DNA of 64,000 nt from Croceibacterium_B sp963783195 (GTDB lineage: Bacteria; Pseudomonadota; Alphaproteobacteria; Sphingomonadales; Sphingomonadaceae). Location: positions 1,798,001 through 1,862,000 of the forward strand of contig CAWAMV010000004.1 of the NCBI GenBank assembly GCA_963783195.1. Reading direction: 5' to 3'. A model generated the notes under the pieces. It saw nothing but the letters and a program-made list of their open reading frames with translations, was not told the DNA's origin and did no database searches. The translations under genes were made by a program, and so were the position numbers. Position 1 is the first letter of the stretch. The number at the start of each line of letters is the position of its first letter. Of the stretch, positions 43,617 through 52,210 are shown piece after piece.

Positions 43617-44975
43617 ATGGTCGCCGCCCTGATTCTCACCTGCCTTCTTCTCGCCGGGTTCGCCGCACTGGCAACCCGCTCGAGCCGCCGGATGTCGGCG
43701 CAACTCGCCTCGTTGCAGCGCGCGCAGGAAGAAACCGAGGCGCATTCACGCCACTGCGGGGTAACCGGCCTCGCCAATCGCCGACACGCCTGCGAATGGC
43801 TCGACGAGGCGCTGGCCGGCGGTGCCGCGCGGCCGGCTCTGGTGCGGGTGGCCTTCGTGCCATTCGCCGCGGGCCTCGAACGCGAAGCCAAGCTGGCGCG
43901 GCGCGTTGCCGGGATCCTTGCGCAGAGCGCCGAAGGTACGAACCTGATCTGCCGCATCGGCCCGGGCGACTATCTCCTCGCCCTCGACGGCTCGAGCGGA
44001 TCCACGCAGCTTGTGGCCACGGCGCGCAGGGCTTGTGCCGCCCTGTCGCGCCTCGTTTCCGACACGCAGCGCCTCCGCATCGGAGTCGCCCTCGCCGTGG
44101 GGGGCGACACCTCTGAGGCACTGATCAGGCGAGCGGGGGAGATCCTCGAACTCTGCCCCGCAGCCCAACAGGTTGCGTTGGCATTTTCCGAATTCGAGTT
44201 GCAGCACCAGGTCGAAAGCCGAACACTGGCCGCCGAAAAGCTGGCCCAAGCAATTGCGGGCGGCCGGATCGAGCCGTTCTTCCAGCCGTTCGTCGATCTC
44301 GCCAGCGGGCGGGTGCTCGGCTTCGAAGTGCTTGCCCGCTGGCGCGATGACGAGGGGCACGTCCGGCTGCCGGACGAATTCCTCCCCCTGGCCGAGGAGA
44401 GCGAGCTTGTCGGTCCGATGTATCATGCGCTTCTCGCGGCCGCCGCCGCCGAGGCGCGCAAGTGGCCGCCCGAATGGACATTCGCACTCAACCTCTCGGC
44501 GCAACAAATGCATGACGCGATGCTGGTGGAGAACACCATCCGCGGTCTGCTCGACGCCGGGATCGGCCCGGCGCGGCTTGAGATCGAGATCCCCGAGAGC
44601 GTCGTCGAATTCGATCCCGCGCGGGCGCGGCATGTCATCCGCGGCTTTCGCGAGCGCGGGGTGAAGGTGGCGATCGACAATTTCGGCGCCGGTCGAATGC
44701 ACCTGCAGGACCTGGCCACCCTTCGGATCGACCGAATCAAGGTGGACCCGGCCATCTTGCACAGCGGCGGCGGTGACCCGCGCAGACCCCTCGGACTGAT
44801 CGCAGCTGCCGCGCGCCACCTCGGCGTCCCGGTGCTTGTGCAGGGCATCGAAACGCAAGCCATGATCGATGCGGTCCGTGCCAGCGGGTGCACGATCGGA
44901 CAGGGCTTTCAGTTCGGCCGTCCCGGTCGGTTGACCGGGTGCTACCGCCTCGAAGGGGCGCTCGCCCGGCAATAG
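43617..44975 (+). CDS. Degenerate GGDEF-EAL protein, probably catalytically inactive
   Basis: 452 residues. An N-terminal membrane helix (VAALILTCLLLAGFAALAT) leads into a truncated GGDEF domain whose active site is ruined (GGDEF-like segment reads IGPGDYLLAL; the usual D-x-LTGL is CGVTGLANRR). The EAL domain (about 210-445) keeps E237 in EVLAR, NLSAQQ, an acidic LEIEIPES and the Lys in IKVD, but the metal-binding DD is DN (D354-N355 in AIDNFGAG) and the general-base region AEG is VQG (Q409 in VQGIET). Such proteins often act as c-di-GMP sensors or protein adaptors rather than phosphodiesterases. A tRNA gene follows. Confidence 0.85.
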   Translation: MVAALILTCLLLAGFAALATRSSRRMSAQLASLQRAQEETEAHSRHCGVTGLANRRHACEWLDEALAGGAARPALVRVAFVPFAAGLEREAKLARRVAGILAQSAEGTNLICRIGPGDYLLALDGSSGSTQLVATARRACAALSRLVSDTQRLRIGVALAVGGDTSEALIRRAGEILELCPAAQQVALAFSEFELQHQVESRTLAAEKLAQAIAGGRIEPFFQPFVDLASGRVLGFEVLARWRDDEGHVRLPDEFLPLAEESELVGPMYHALLAAAAAEARKWPPEWTFALNLSAQQMHDAMLVENTIRGLLDAGIGPARLEIEIPESVVEFDPARARHVIRGFRERGVKVAIDNFGAGRMHLQDLATLRIDRIKVDPAILHSGGGDPRRPLGLIAAAARHLGVPVLVQGIETQAMIDAVRASGCTIGQGFQFGRPGRLTGCYRLEGALARQ

Positions 44976-45064
44976 CAGGATCAGGATCACGCAGCCTGAA
45001 ACCCAATCGGGTTTCTGCCGTTGTGCCGCCGAACAGGCTCGGCTAAGCGCCAGCCGATGCGGGG

Positions 45065-45149
45065 GCCCCTGTGGCGGAATTGGTAGACGCGCTCGAACTC
45101 AAAATCGAGTTTCATTGAAGTGCCGGTTCGAGTCCGGCCAGGGGTACCA
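45065..45149 (+). tRNA. tRNA-Leu (CAA), with one extra base in the anticodon loop
   Basis: Acceptor GCCCCTG/CAGGGGT, D-arm GGCGGAATTGGTAGACGC, a long variable arm (TTTCATTGAAG) and T-arm GCCGG-TTCGAGT-CCGGC with encoded CCA identify a leucine tRNA of 85 bases. The anticodon stem is CTCGA/TCGAG, leaving ACTCAAAA, eight bases instead of seven. Removing one A restores CTCAAAA with anticodon CAA. As drawn the gene would be unusual; base error is the first suspicion. First acceptor pair is G-T. Confidence 0.85.
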
Positions 45150-45229
45150 TCCTCGATCGCCTCGATTGGCAACGCGGGGGGCGGTTCTGCTTCCATCGGT
45201 TCGCTGGATGTTGTGCTAGAACGCTGGCG

Positions 45230-47029
45230 ATGATCCCCTTTCCCTCGCTTCACGCCCTGGGCGCCATGCTCGTGACGCTCGCGATGTTCGTCGCGTTTGC
45301 CCGCGGGCGAATGTCGGCGGAGATCATCTCACTGCTCACGATCGCGGTCATCGCGATCGGCCTCTATTTCTTCCCCATGCCGCATACCGAGCCGACCGAC
45401 GGGCTCGAGCTGGCCTTCGCCGGGTTCGGTCACTACGCGCTCATCACCATCTGTGCACTGATGATCATGGGGCGGGGCCTGGTCGTAACCGGCGCGCTCG
45501 ATCCCGCTGCCCGGTTCCTCGAGCGGATGTTCAAGTTCAACCAGCAGGTCGGGCTGTTGTTCTCGCTCGTCATGGCAATGCTGCTGTCGATGGGCGTCAA
45601 CGACACGCCCGTTCTGGTGCTGTTGTTGCCGATCTTCGTCGCGCTCGCCGCACGTGGTGGGCTGCCGGCATCCAAGACGCTGATTCCGCTCAATGCCGCG
45701 GTCCTCATCGGCGGGATGGCGACGACCATCGGAACATCGACCAACATTCTCGTCGTCTCGATCGCGCGCGACCTGGGAATGCGGCAGATGGACGTGTTCC
45801 ATTTCGCCCCGATCGTGGCTGCCTCGGCGGTCGTCGCCTTGCCCTACCTCTGGCTGGTGATGCCGCGTCTCCTGCGCGACAATACGCCCGAAGAGGTGCA
45901 GCTTCACCGCCGCTTCGTCACGCGGCTGCGGGTGGTCGAGGGCAGCGAACTCGTGGGCAAGCACTTCGACGAGGTGGTCGACAAGCTGCCCGACGATTTC
46001 CGCTTCGAGGAGCGTCCGAGCGGGCCGTTCCAGGCCGGCCAGCGGCTGCAGGTTTCGGGTACCCACTACGCCCTCGAGGAAGCCTTGCGCATCTTGCGCG
46101 GACAGGTCGCGCCGGGCTGGGTGATCGATCGCATTCGCCGGCAGTCGAGCGAAAGCGGCGAAGACGTGCAGGTGGTTGAGATGGTCGTGACAGCGAACTC
46201 GCGGCTGATCGGCCGCACGCTCGCCACGTCGGGCATCGCCGATCTTTACAACGTCGCGGTCCTGGGCATCCACAAGCCCGACAGGATGCTGGGCCACCCC
46301 TATGCCAGCCCGGGACCCGACTTGCGCTTCGCTGAAGGCGACGTGCTGCTCGTCACCGGACTGTCGGGCTCGTTGCACGAGTTCGCCTCGGTCGACAGCC
46401 TGCTGCAGCTCGAAGGTGCCAAGGAAGTACCGCGACGCTCGAAGGCGCTGCTCTCTGCGGCGATCATGCTCTTCTCGGTCGGCACCGCCTCGGTCGGACT
46501 GTTTCCCATCGCAATCGCCGCGCTGGGCGGGGCGATCCTGATGTTCGTCACCGGGTGCGTGAAATTCGACCGCGTCGGCCGGGCCCTCTCGGCCAAGGTC
46601 ATCGTACTCGTGGCCGCCAGCATCGCCATCGGACGGCTGATCCTGGAGACGGGTGCGGCGGCGTGGCTGGGGCAGGCACTCTCACTGGGGCTGCAGCACC
46701 TGCCGCCGGCCGGGGTCCTGGCCGCGATCATGTTGTTTGTGACCCTGCTGACCAACTTCGCCTCGAATGCGACGGCGGCGACCGTCGGGACGCCGATCGC
46801 CTTTGCCATCGCCAGCCGCCTGGGCTTGCCGGCCGAGCCACTGGTGCTGGCGGTGCTGTTCGGCTGCAACCTGTGTTACGCCACCCCGGTCGCCTACCAG
46901 ACCAACATGCTCATCATGGCCGAGGGCGACTACAAGTTCGGCGATTATATCCGCACGGGGGTTCCGCTGGTGCTGCTGATGACCGTCACGCTCTCCGCGC
47001 TGCTCGTATGGACCTACGGCCTCGGCTGA
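45230..47029 (+). CDS. SLC13/DASS-family anion transporter with TrkA-C-like domain
   Basis: 599-residue membrane protein with about ten hydrophobic segments. GMATTIGTSTNILV carries the Ser-Asn-Thr signature of sodium-coupled divalent anion transporters, and a second copy of the pattern occurs in TNFASNATAATVGTP. Between the two halves (about residues 225-400) is a hydrophilic insert with two RCK-C/TrkA-C-like units (RVVEGSELVGKHFDEVVDKL; VVTANSRLIGRTLATSGIA), which regulate transport in related sulfate and tricarboxylate carriers. Substrate unresolved: sulfate, dicarboxylate or similar. Confidence 0.9.
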   Translation: MIPFPSLHALGAMLVTLAMFVAFARGRMSAEIISLLTIAVIAIGLYFFPMPHTEPTDGLELAFAGFGHYALITICALMIMGRGLVVTGALDPAARFLERMFKFNQQVGLLFSLVMAMLLSMGVNDTPVLVLLLPIFVALAARGGLPASKTLIPLNAAVLIGGMATTIGTSTNILVVSIARDLGMRQMDVFHFAPIVAASAVVALPYLWLVMPRLLRDNTPEEVQLHRRFVTRLRVVEGSELVGKHFDEVVDKLPDDFRFEERPSGPFQAGQRLQVSGTHYALEEALRILRGQVAPGWVIDRIRRQSSESGEDVQVVEMVVTANSRLIGRTLATSGIADLYNVAVLGIHKPDRMLGHPYASPGPDLRFAEGDVLLVTGLSGSLHEFASVDSLLQLEGAKEVPRRSKALLSAAIMLFSVGTASVGLFPIAIAALGGAILMFVTGCVKFDRVGRALSAKVIVLVAASIAIGRLILETGAAAWLGQALSLGLQHLPPAGVLAAIMLFVTLLTNFASNATAATVGTPIAFAIASRLGLPAEPLVLAVLFGCNLCYATPVAYQTNMLIMAEGDYKFGDYIRTGVPLVLLMTVTLSALLVWTYGLG

Positions 47030-47647
47030 TCATTCCCGCCCGCTGACGGGGTTGCGATAGTGGTAGGGCGGGCAGAAGTATTCCGGAAAGACGGGGTAGG
47101 GCTCGATAGGCTCGTCGGGCGGGAAATCGCCGAATTCGGACAGGAGCGGGCTGGCCTCGAGGCCCCAGCCCTTGTCATAGGGTGTGTAGAGTACCTGGTA
47201 AGCCTTTAATTTGGCGATTTTCCATACCCCGTCTTCCTTGAGATAGGCGTTCTCATAAATGGCTTCGCCCCACATCGCGTGGTCGCCCATCTGACCGACC
47301 ATCATCAGGGCGCGAATGCGGCCGCTCGCGTGAAGTCCATCATCAGCGACATGGATGACCGGCTGCAGCTGCATGTGGTTCATCAGCAAGCCTTCCTTCG
47401 GCGGACCGAAGTGCCGCATGTACTCGCGGATGCGCTCGTGCCCGATGAAGCGGCCCCTGCCGTTGATCTCCAGCACTGCGTCGCGGGCAAACAGATCGGC
47501 GACCTGCTCCCACTGGCTCTTGTCGACGTAGTAGCCGTAGATCCGTTGCAGGTTGGCGATTGCGAGGTGATCTTCCGCCTTCTGCGCTCGCTTCTCGACT
47601 TTCGACAGCCGAGCCTCGAGCTCGACCAGCCTATCTTCCAGATCCAC
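47030..47647 (-). CDS. SnoaL-like (NTF2-fold) protein
   Basis: About 205 residues from GTG at 47647-47645 (VDLEDRLVELEARLSKVEKR), preceded by AAGGGAGA. A short coiled coil is followed by an NTF2-like cone: IANLQRIYGYYVDKSQWEQVADLFARDAVLEI, GRIRALMMVGQMGDHAMWGEAIYENAYLKEDGVWKIAKL. Such SnoaL-like proteins include ketosteroid isomerases and ring-cleaving accessory enzymes, but this one has no diagnostic catalytic pair I can name. The stop codon meets the convergent transporter end. Confidence 0.75.
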   Translation of the reverse strand: MDLEDRLVELEARLSKVEKRAQKAEDHLAIANLQRIYGYYVDKSQWEQVADLFARDAVLEINGRGRFIGHERIREYMRHFGPPKEGLLMNHMQLQPVIHVADDGLHASGRIRALMMVGQMGDHAMWGEAIYENAYLKEDGVWKIAKLKAYQVLYTPYDKGWGLEASPLLSEFGDFPPDEPIEPYPVFPEYFCPPYHYRNPVSGRE

Positions 47648-47702
47648 CGGATTCTCCCTTCCGCCGGAACCTAGCCGGGGAAGAGGCATGGTGCGAGAGG
47701 GT

Positions 47703-48185
47703 CTATTCGATTCCGAGCGAGCCGCTGCGCCGACGCGATGCATCTTCAAGGGATGCCTTGCGGGCGGAAGCCAGGCTGGAGCCGTCGGACCCGTTATCCG
47801 CTATGGCCTTCAGCAAGGCCTCCCGTTCGCTGACGGAAAGACGGGCGAGGTAATCGGGCGGCTGACGGCCGAAAATGCCTGCCTGCAGCCCCGATGCCAT
47901 GCTTGAAAACGGCCGGGCGGGCGCAAAAGAGCTCGACCCGAAGCTGCCGCCGTCCTCGCTGCCCCAGACGCCGCGAGGTTGCTGCACCTGGGCCAACTGC
48001 TGTGCCTCGGGCGCTTCAGGCGTGGCTTGTTCCTTCGCCGGATCTGGGGCCTGATGGCCCGCAGCCGCGGACGTCCCGTCGTCGGCGAACATCGCCAGGA
48101 GCGCCGTGCACACGACCGTGACCACCGCAAAATGGCGGTACATGGCGGACGTCGCGGCGGTCCTTTTCTTGAAGCGGTGACTCAT
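47703..48185 (-). CDS. Signal-anchored hypothetical protein, low complexity
   Basis: 160 residues. An N-terminal hydrophobic segment (YRHFAVVTVVCTALLAMFADD) follows a short basic stretch; the rest is rich in Ala, Gln, Ser and Gly and probably disordered, ending with a helix SVSEREALLKAIADNGSDG. No recognised domain. Start at 48185-48183 (MSHRFKKRTA). It is divergent from the small membrane protein at 48313, so the 127-base interval is a shared control region. Confidence 0.55.
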   Translation of the reverse strand: MSHRFKKRTAATSAMYRHFAVVTVVCTALLAMFADDGTSAAAGHQAPDPAKEQATPEAPEAQQLAQVQQPRGVWGSEDGGSFGSSSFAPARPFSSMASGLQAGIFGRQPPDYLARLSVSEREALLKAIADNGSDGSSLASARKASLEDASRRRSGSLGIE

Positions 48186-48312
48186 CGCGCGACCCTCTTG
48201 CCAAAGAGCGGTTACGTCTCCGGGACCGGGCTTGGTTAAATTGGCTTTACCATCGACGGGGGAACCCGCCGCCTCGGTCCACGTTTTGCCGCCACATCGA
48301 AGGAGGTCGAAC

Positions 48313-48594
48313 ATGGCCGAAGAACGCATTACCGAAGTCCGCACGCCAGACGGCGATACGCATACCACCCACACCGTTGTGACCGACGGCGAGACCCGGG
48401 ACGGTGGAAGTGGATGGCTGATTGCCATCGTTCTTCTCGTCGCCGTCGTGGCGGGAATATGGATTTTCAGTTCGATGGGCGGCGCGGAGGCGAACAAGGA
48501 CAATGCCATCGCCAGCGCGGCGAACAACGTGGGCGATGCAGCCCAGAAGGTCGGCGACGCGGCACAGGATGCCGCTCAAAACGTCGGCAACTGA
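48313..48594 (+). CDS. Small single-pass membrane protein with amphipathic repeats
   Basis: 93 residues: a polar N-terminus (DTHTTHTVVTDGETRDGG), one membrane helix (WLIAIVLLVAVVAGIWIFSSMGG) and a C-terminal tail with tandem AAxxVGDAA units (ASAANNVGDAAQKVGDAAQDAAQNVGN). The tail resembles LEA or YtxH-like stress proteins by eye. AGGAGG at 48301-48306, six bases before the ATG, is a very good ribosome-binding site. Function unknown. Confidence 0.75.
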   Translation: MAEERITEVRTPDGDTHTTHTVVTDGETRDGGSGWLIAIVLLVAVVAGIWIFSSMGGAEANKDNAIASAANNVGDAAQKVGDAAQDAAQNVGN

Positions 48595-48609
48595 GCTGGA
48601 TCCGACAGG

Positions 48610-48648
48610 GCGGCGAGAAACCGTTGAAATCCGGCAGTTTCTCGCCGC
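48610..48648. repeat. 12-bp perfect inverted repeat
   Basis: GCGGCGAGAAAC at 48610-48621 and GTTTCTCGCCGC at 48637-48648 are perfect inverted arms around a 15-base spacer. It lies 16 bases after the preceding stop codon and 83 bases before the glycosyltransferase start. It could terminate the upstream gene, although there is no T-run, or bind a regulator. Confidence 0.6.
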
Positions 48649-48650
48649 GT

Positions 48651-48667
48651 TGTAAAGTTTACCGACA
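48651..48667. promoter_or_regulatory. Possible operator of the exopolysaccharide module
   Basis: TGTAAAGTTTACCGACA contains the dyad GTAAA-G-TTTAC. It stands immediately after the inverted repeat and 65 bases ahead of the glycosyltransferase ATG. Similar TGTAAA...TTTAC palindromes have, to my memory, been noted upstream of exosortase-associated genes controlled by PrsR; that link is inference here. No sigma54 -24/-12 promoter could be recognised nearby. Confidence 0.35.
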
Positions 48668-48731
48668 TTTCATTTCTCCCCGTTAATCCGGGCGGGCTCG
48701 CGAAATCGCGTGGGCGTGGCCGGTGGGAGCA

Positions 48732-50117
48732 ATGGTTCGTCTCTTCAAGCACTACGTTCCACATGCCGTCCTGCTGCTGGGTCTGATCGACTTCGCCCTG
48801 CTGTTGCTGGCGAATGACCTCGGCTGGACCTGGCGTGCGGCGCAAATCGGGACAGACGCCGGCGCGTTCGTCGATCGCCTGCCGGCGCTGCTCGGCTTCG
48901 CGGTCGTCACCGAAACGGCCCTGATCGCGGTCGGGACCTACGGTAGCGAAGCCCTGCGCTCGATGCGTTTTGCCGGGGCGCGGCTGCTCGTCGGCGTTAG
49001 CCTGGCGGTGCTCGGGCTGGCTTTCGTCGACTTCGTGCTGCCGGGTGAGACCTATTGGCGCTCGACGCTGTTCTACGCGATGAGTCTCGCCATCGTGCTG
49101 CTCATGGCGAACCGGCTGATCGTCGGCCGCCTGCTGGGCGACGCGGCATTCCGCCGCCGGGTCCTCGTTCTGGGTGCGGGTCCCCGGGCGCTGCGGCTGA
49201 AGCAACTCGCCTCCCGGCCGGAGAGCGGCTTTGTGATCGTCGGCAACGTCGCAATGAGCTCTGCGCAGGGTTCGATGCCCGAAGCGGTCCCGCGCTCTGC
49301 CATCGACGACCTTTCGCGTTTCGTCGCCGATCTCGGCGCGAGCGAAGTCGTGCTCGCGCTCGAGGAACGGCGTAATGCCCTGCCGCTCAAGGACCTTCTG
49401 CGCGTCAAGACCGCCGGGGTGCACGTCAACGATTTCTCGAGTTTCCTCGAGCGCGAGACGGGCCGGGTCGACCTCGACACGCTCAACCCGAGCTGGCTGA
49501 TCTTTTCCGACGGATTCTCGTCCGGCCGCATGGTCTCCAGCGTCCTCAAGCGGGTGTTCGACATAGCTGCCAGCGGCCTGCTGTTGCTGCTGACCTTTCC
49601 CGTCATCGCGCTGTTCGCCCTGCTGGTGAGGGCCGACAGTGCCGGTCCCGCCTTCTTCCGCCAGCAGCGTGTCGGACTGTATGGCGTGCCGTTTGACGTC
49701 ATCAAGCTTCGCTCGATGAGTACCGACGCCGAGAAAGACGGTGCACAGTGGGCGCAAAAGGACGATCCGCGCATCACCCGTCTCGGCAAGTTCATCCGCA
49801 AGGTGCGGATCGACGAGCTGCCGCAGACATGGAGCGTGCTGAAGGGCCAGATGAGCTTCGTCGGTCCGCGGCCCGAGGTTCCCGCCTTCGTCGACGACCT
49901 CGAGGAGAGGCTGCCGTTCTATGCCGAACGGCACATGGTGAAGCCGGGCATCACCGGGTGGGCGCAGATCAACTATCCCTATGGCGCCTCGGTGGAGGAT
50001 GCGCGGGCCAAGCTCGAATACGACCTTTATTACGCCAAGAACTACACGCCCTTCCTCGATATCCTGATCCTGCTGCAGACGCTGCGGGTCATCATCTGGC
50101 CGGAGGGTGCCCGGTGA
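48732..50117 (+). CDS. Sugar transferase of exosortase-linked exopolysaccharide systems (TIGR03013-type)
   Basis: Polyprenyl-phosphate glycosyl-1-phosphate transferase that starts exopolysaccharide repeat-unit synthesis on the membrane. 461 residues from ATG 48732 (MVRLFKHYVPH). Four N-terminal membrane helices, a Rossmann-like middle domain (RVLVLGAGPRALRL) and a C-terminal bacterial sugar transferase domain: KRVFDIAASGLLLLLTFPV, FFRQQRVGLYGVPFDVIKLRSM, RKVRIDELPQTWSVLKGQMSFVGPRPE and GITGWAQINYPYG. The family is found with exosortase A and PEP-CTERM genes. It overlaps prsK by four bases (GTGA). Confidence 0.9.
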   Translation: MVRLFKHYVPHAVLLLGLIDFALLLLANDLGWTWRAAQIGTDAGAFVDRLPALLGFAVVTETALIAVGTYGSEALRSMRFAGARLLVGVSLAVLGLAFVDFVLPGETYWRSTLFYAMSLAIVLLMANRLIVGRLLGDAAFRRRVLVLGAGPRALRLKQLASRPESGFVIVGNVAMSSAQGSMPEAVPRSAIDDLSRFVADLGASEVVLALEERRNALPLKDLLRVKTAGVHVNDFSSFLERETGRVDLDTLNPSWLIFSDGFSSGRMVSSVLKRVFDIAASGLLLLLTFPVIALFALLVRADSAGPAFFRQQRVGLYGVPFDVIKLRSMSTDAEKDGAQWAQKDDPRITRLGKFIRKVRIDELPQTWSVLKGQMSFVGPRPEVPAFVDDLEERLPFYAERHMVKPGITGWAQINYPYGASVEDARAKLEYDLYYAKNYTPFLDILILLQTLRVIIWPEGAR

Positions 50118-52210
50118 GCGCCTGGGACGGGATGACCATGGCGGGCTACCTGCTGTCGGCGATCGGCGCGCTCGTGATGACCGTCTGGCTCGCCAGCAGG
50201 GCAAAAAGGGCCGGGCTGGGCTGGCAGGCGTGCGCCGCGGCTTTTGCAGCGATGGCCTGCTGGGCGATGGCCCGGCCCATTTTCGGCCCCGATGCGGCCG
50301 CCGCGCCGGTCCTGCTTTCGGCGAGTTATCTTGCCTGGCTCTGGGCGCTCTACCGGATGTTCGCGATGGACGGGCGGCACGAAAGGCTGGGCCCCATCCG
50401 CCCGGTCGTGCTGGCGCTCGGTTTCGTCGGCCTGATGCAGATCGCCCTCGCCTTTGCCGCGCCCGGCGCAGCAACGGTTGGCGACGCGCAGGAAATCGCT
50501 CGCATGGGCCTCGTGTTTCGCGTCCTGTTCTGCATCGGCGCGCTGGTGCTGGTGCACAACCTCTACGCGACCGCCTCGAACGCCTCGCGTTCCAGCCTGC
50601 TCTGGCCTGCCGCGGCGATGGCCGCGATGTGGTTCTACGACCTCAACTTTTTCGCCGTGAGCTACCTGGCCGCGGGCACGCCCCCGCTCCTCGCCGCGCT
50701 ACGCAGTCTCGTTCCCCTGTCGATGGTCGTCCTGTTCGCCATCGGCGCTATGAGCAGCGAGCGGCAATCGGCCTTCAGCCCGTCGCGTTCGGTCGCGTTC
50801 CAGAGCTTCTCGCTGCTCGTGATCCTGGCCTACTTCGGGCTGCTGGTGACGGCCTTCCAGGGCATCGCCGCGGCGGGCGGGGATTCGCTCCGCCTTGCCC
50901 AGGCGGGCTTTCTCGTGCTTGCCAGCGCGCTCGCGCTTGCGTTGCTGCCATCCAAGCGCCTGCGCGGCTGGCTCAAGGTCACCGCGGCCAAGCACCTGTT
51001 CAAGCACCGCTACGACTACCGCGAGGAATGGCTCCGTTTCACGCGCACGATGGGTCGGGCCGGACCCGGTGCACCGCCCCTGCGCGAACGCGTGGTGCAG
51101 GCGGTCGCGGACGTGACCGACAGCCCCGGCGGCCTGCTGCTCGCCCCCGTAGAAGAGGGCGAGCTGACCCTGGCCGCCCGTTGGCAGTGGCCCGGTGCGA
51201 TCGTGCCGGCGGACGGCCTCGGCCCGCACGTCGCCGCGTTCCTCGCCGAAACCCAGTTCATCGTCGACCTCGACCACTGGCGCGCAGGCGCGCGCGAAGG
51301 GCTGCCCGCCGCCCTGGTGCCGCAATGGCTGGAGGACGATCCGCGCGCCTGGGTGCTCGTGCCCCTGATCCACTACGAACGCCTCGTCGGCATCGTGGTC
51401 CTGGCGAGACCCGCCTATGCCCGCACGCTCGACTGGGAGGACTTCGATCTCCTGCGCGTCCTCGGCCGGCAGCTGGCCAGCTACCTCGCCGAGGAAGCAA
51501 GCCACGACGCGCTCGGCGATGCGCAAAGGTTCGAGGAATTCAACCGCCGCATCGCCTTCGTGATGCACGACATCAAGAACCTCGCAAGCCAGCTTTCGCT
51601 GCTGTCGCGCAACGCGGAAAAGCACGCCGACAAGCCGGCCTTCCGGGCCGACATGCTGGTCACGCTGAAGAACAGCACCGACAAGCTCAACATCTTGCTG
51701 GCGCGGCTTGGCCGCTACGGCCCGCACGGGGCCGAGGAGACTGTCGCGCTGGCCGTGCGCCCCTTGTTGCGGACCCTCGCCAGCCGTTACGCGCTAATGC
51801 ACAAGGTCGTTGCGCTCGATGGTGCCGAGGCGCTCGTGCTGGCTCACCCCGACGCGCTCGAACAGGCGCTGATTCACCTCGTCCAGAACGCGGTGGATGC
51901 CAGCCCCGACGGCGCCGCGGTCATGCTCGATGCGCGCTGCCAAGGCGACGAAGTCACGCTCGAGGTTCTCAATTCCGGCAGCGGCATGAGCCCGGAATTC
52001 GTCCGCACCCGGCTGTTCAAGCCTTTTCAATCCTCCAAGCCGGGCGGCTTCGGCATCGGCGCGTTCGAGGCGCGCGAGATGATCCGCGCGATGGGCGGGC
52101 GGCTCGACGTCGACAGCCGCGAAGGGCTCGGAACACGTTTCATCGTTCACCTGCCCTCGGCAGCGCCCGAAGTGCTCGAACGCGAATCCCTGAAAGCAAA
52201 GGTGGCATAA
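50114..52210 (+). CDS. prsK: Histidine kinase PrsK of the XrtA/PEP-CTERM system
   Basis: 698-residue sensor kinase, start GTG at 50114. The first ~300 residues contain many hydrophobic helices (about eight to ten), then a GAF-like domain (VVQAVADVTDSPGGLLLAPVEEGEL...) and the transmitter: H485 in FVMHDIKNLASQLSLL, the N-box HLVQNAVDAS, G1 LNSGSGMS and G2 PGGFGIGAFEAREM. It should phosphorylate the next gene's product PrsR and set expression of exopolysaccharide/exosortase genes; the signal is unknown. Stop and start overlap with the response regulator (TAATG). Confidence 0.92.
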   Translation: MSAWDGMTMAGYLLSAIGALVMTVWLASRAKRAGLGWQACAAAFAAMACWAMARPIFGPDAAAAPVLLSASYLAWLWALYRMFAMDGRHERLGPIRPVVLALGFVGLMQIALAFAAPGAATVGDAQEIARMGLVFRVLFCIGALVLVHNLYATASNASRSSLLWPAAAMAAMWFYDLNFFAVSYLAAGTPPLLAALRSLVPLSMVVLFAIGAMSSERQSAFSPSRSVAFQSFSLLVILAYFGLLVTAFQGIAAAGGDSLRLAQAGFLVLASALALALLPSKRLRGWLKVTAAKHLFKHRYDYREEWLRFTRTMGRAGPGAPPLRERVVQAVADVTDSPGGLLLAPVEEGELTLAARWQWPGAIVPADGLGPHVAAFLAETQFIVDLDHWRAGAREGLPAALVPQWLEDDPRAWVLVPLIHYERLVGIVVLARPAYARTLDWEDFDLLRVLGRQLASYLAEEASHDALGDAQRFEEFNRRIAFVMHDIKNLASQLSLLSRNAEKHADKPAFRADMLVTLKNSTDKLNILLARLGRYGPHGAEETVALAVRPLLRTLASRYALMHKVVALDGAEALVLAHPDALEQALIHLVQNAVDASPDGAAVMLDARCQGDEVTLEVLNSGSGMSPEFVRTRLFKPFQSSKPGGFGIGAFEAREMIRAMGGRLDVDSREGLGTRFIVHLPSAAPEVLERESLKAKVA

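Noticed and set aside
48226..48262. GGTTAAA...TTTACC near 48235-48251 as a second copy of the proposed PrsR-type operator
   Set aside because: Arms do not match over the full motif and the spacing differs; too weak to call.
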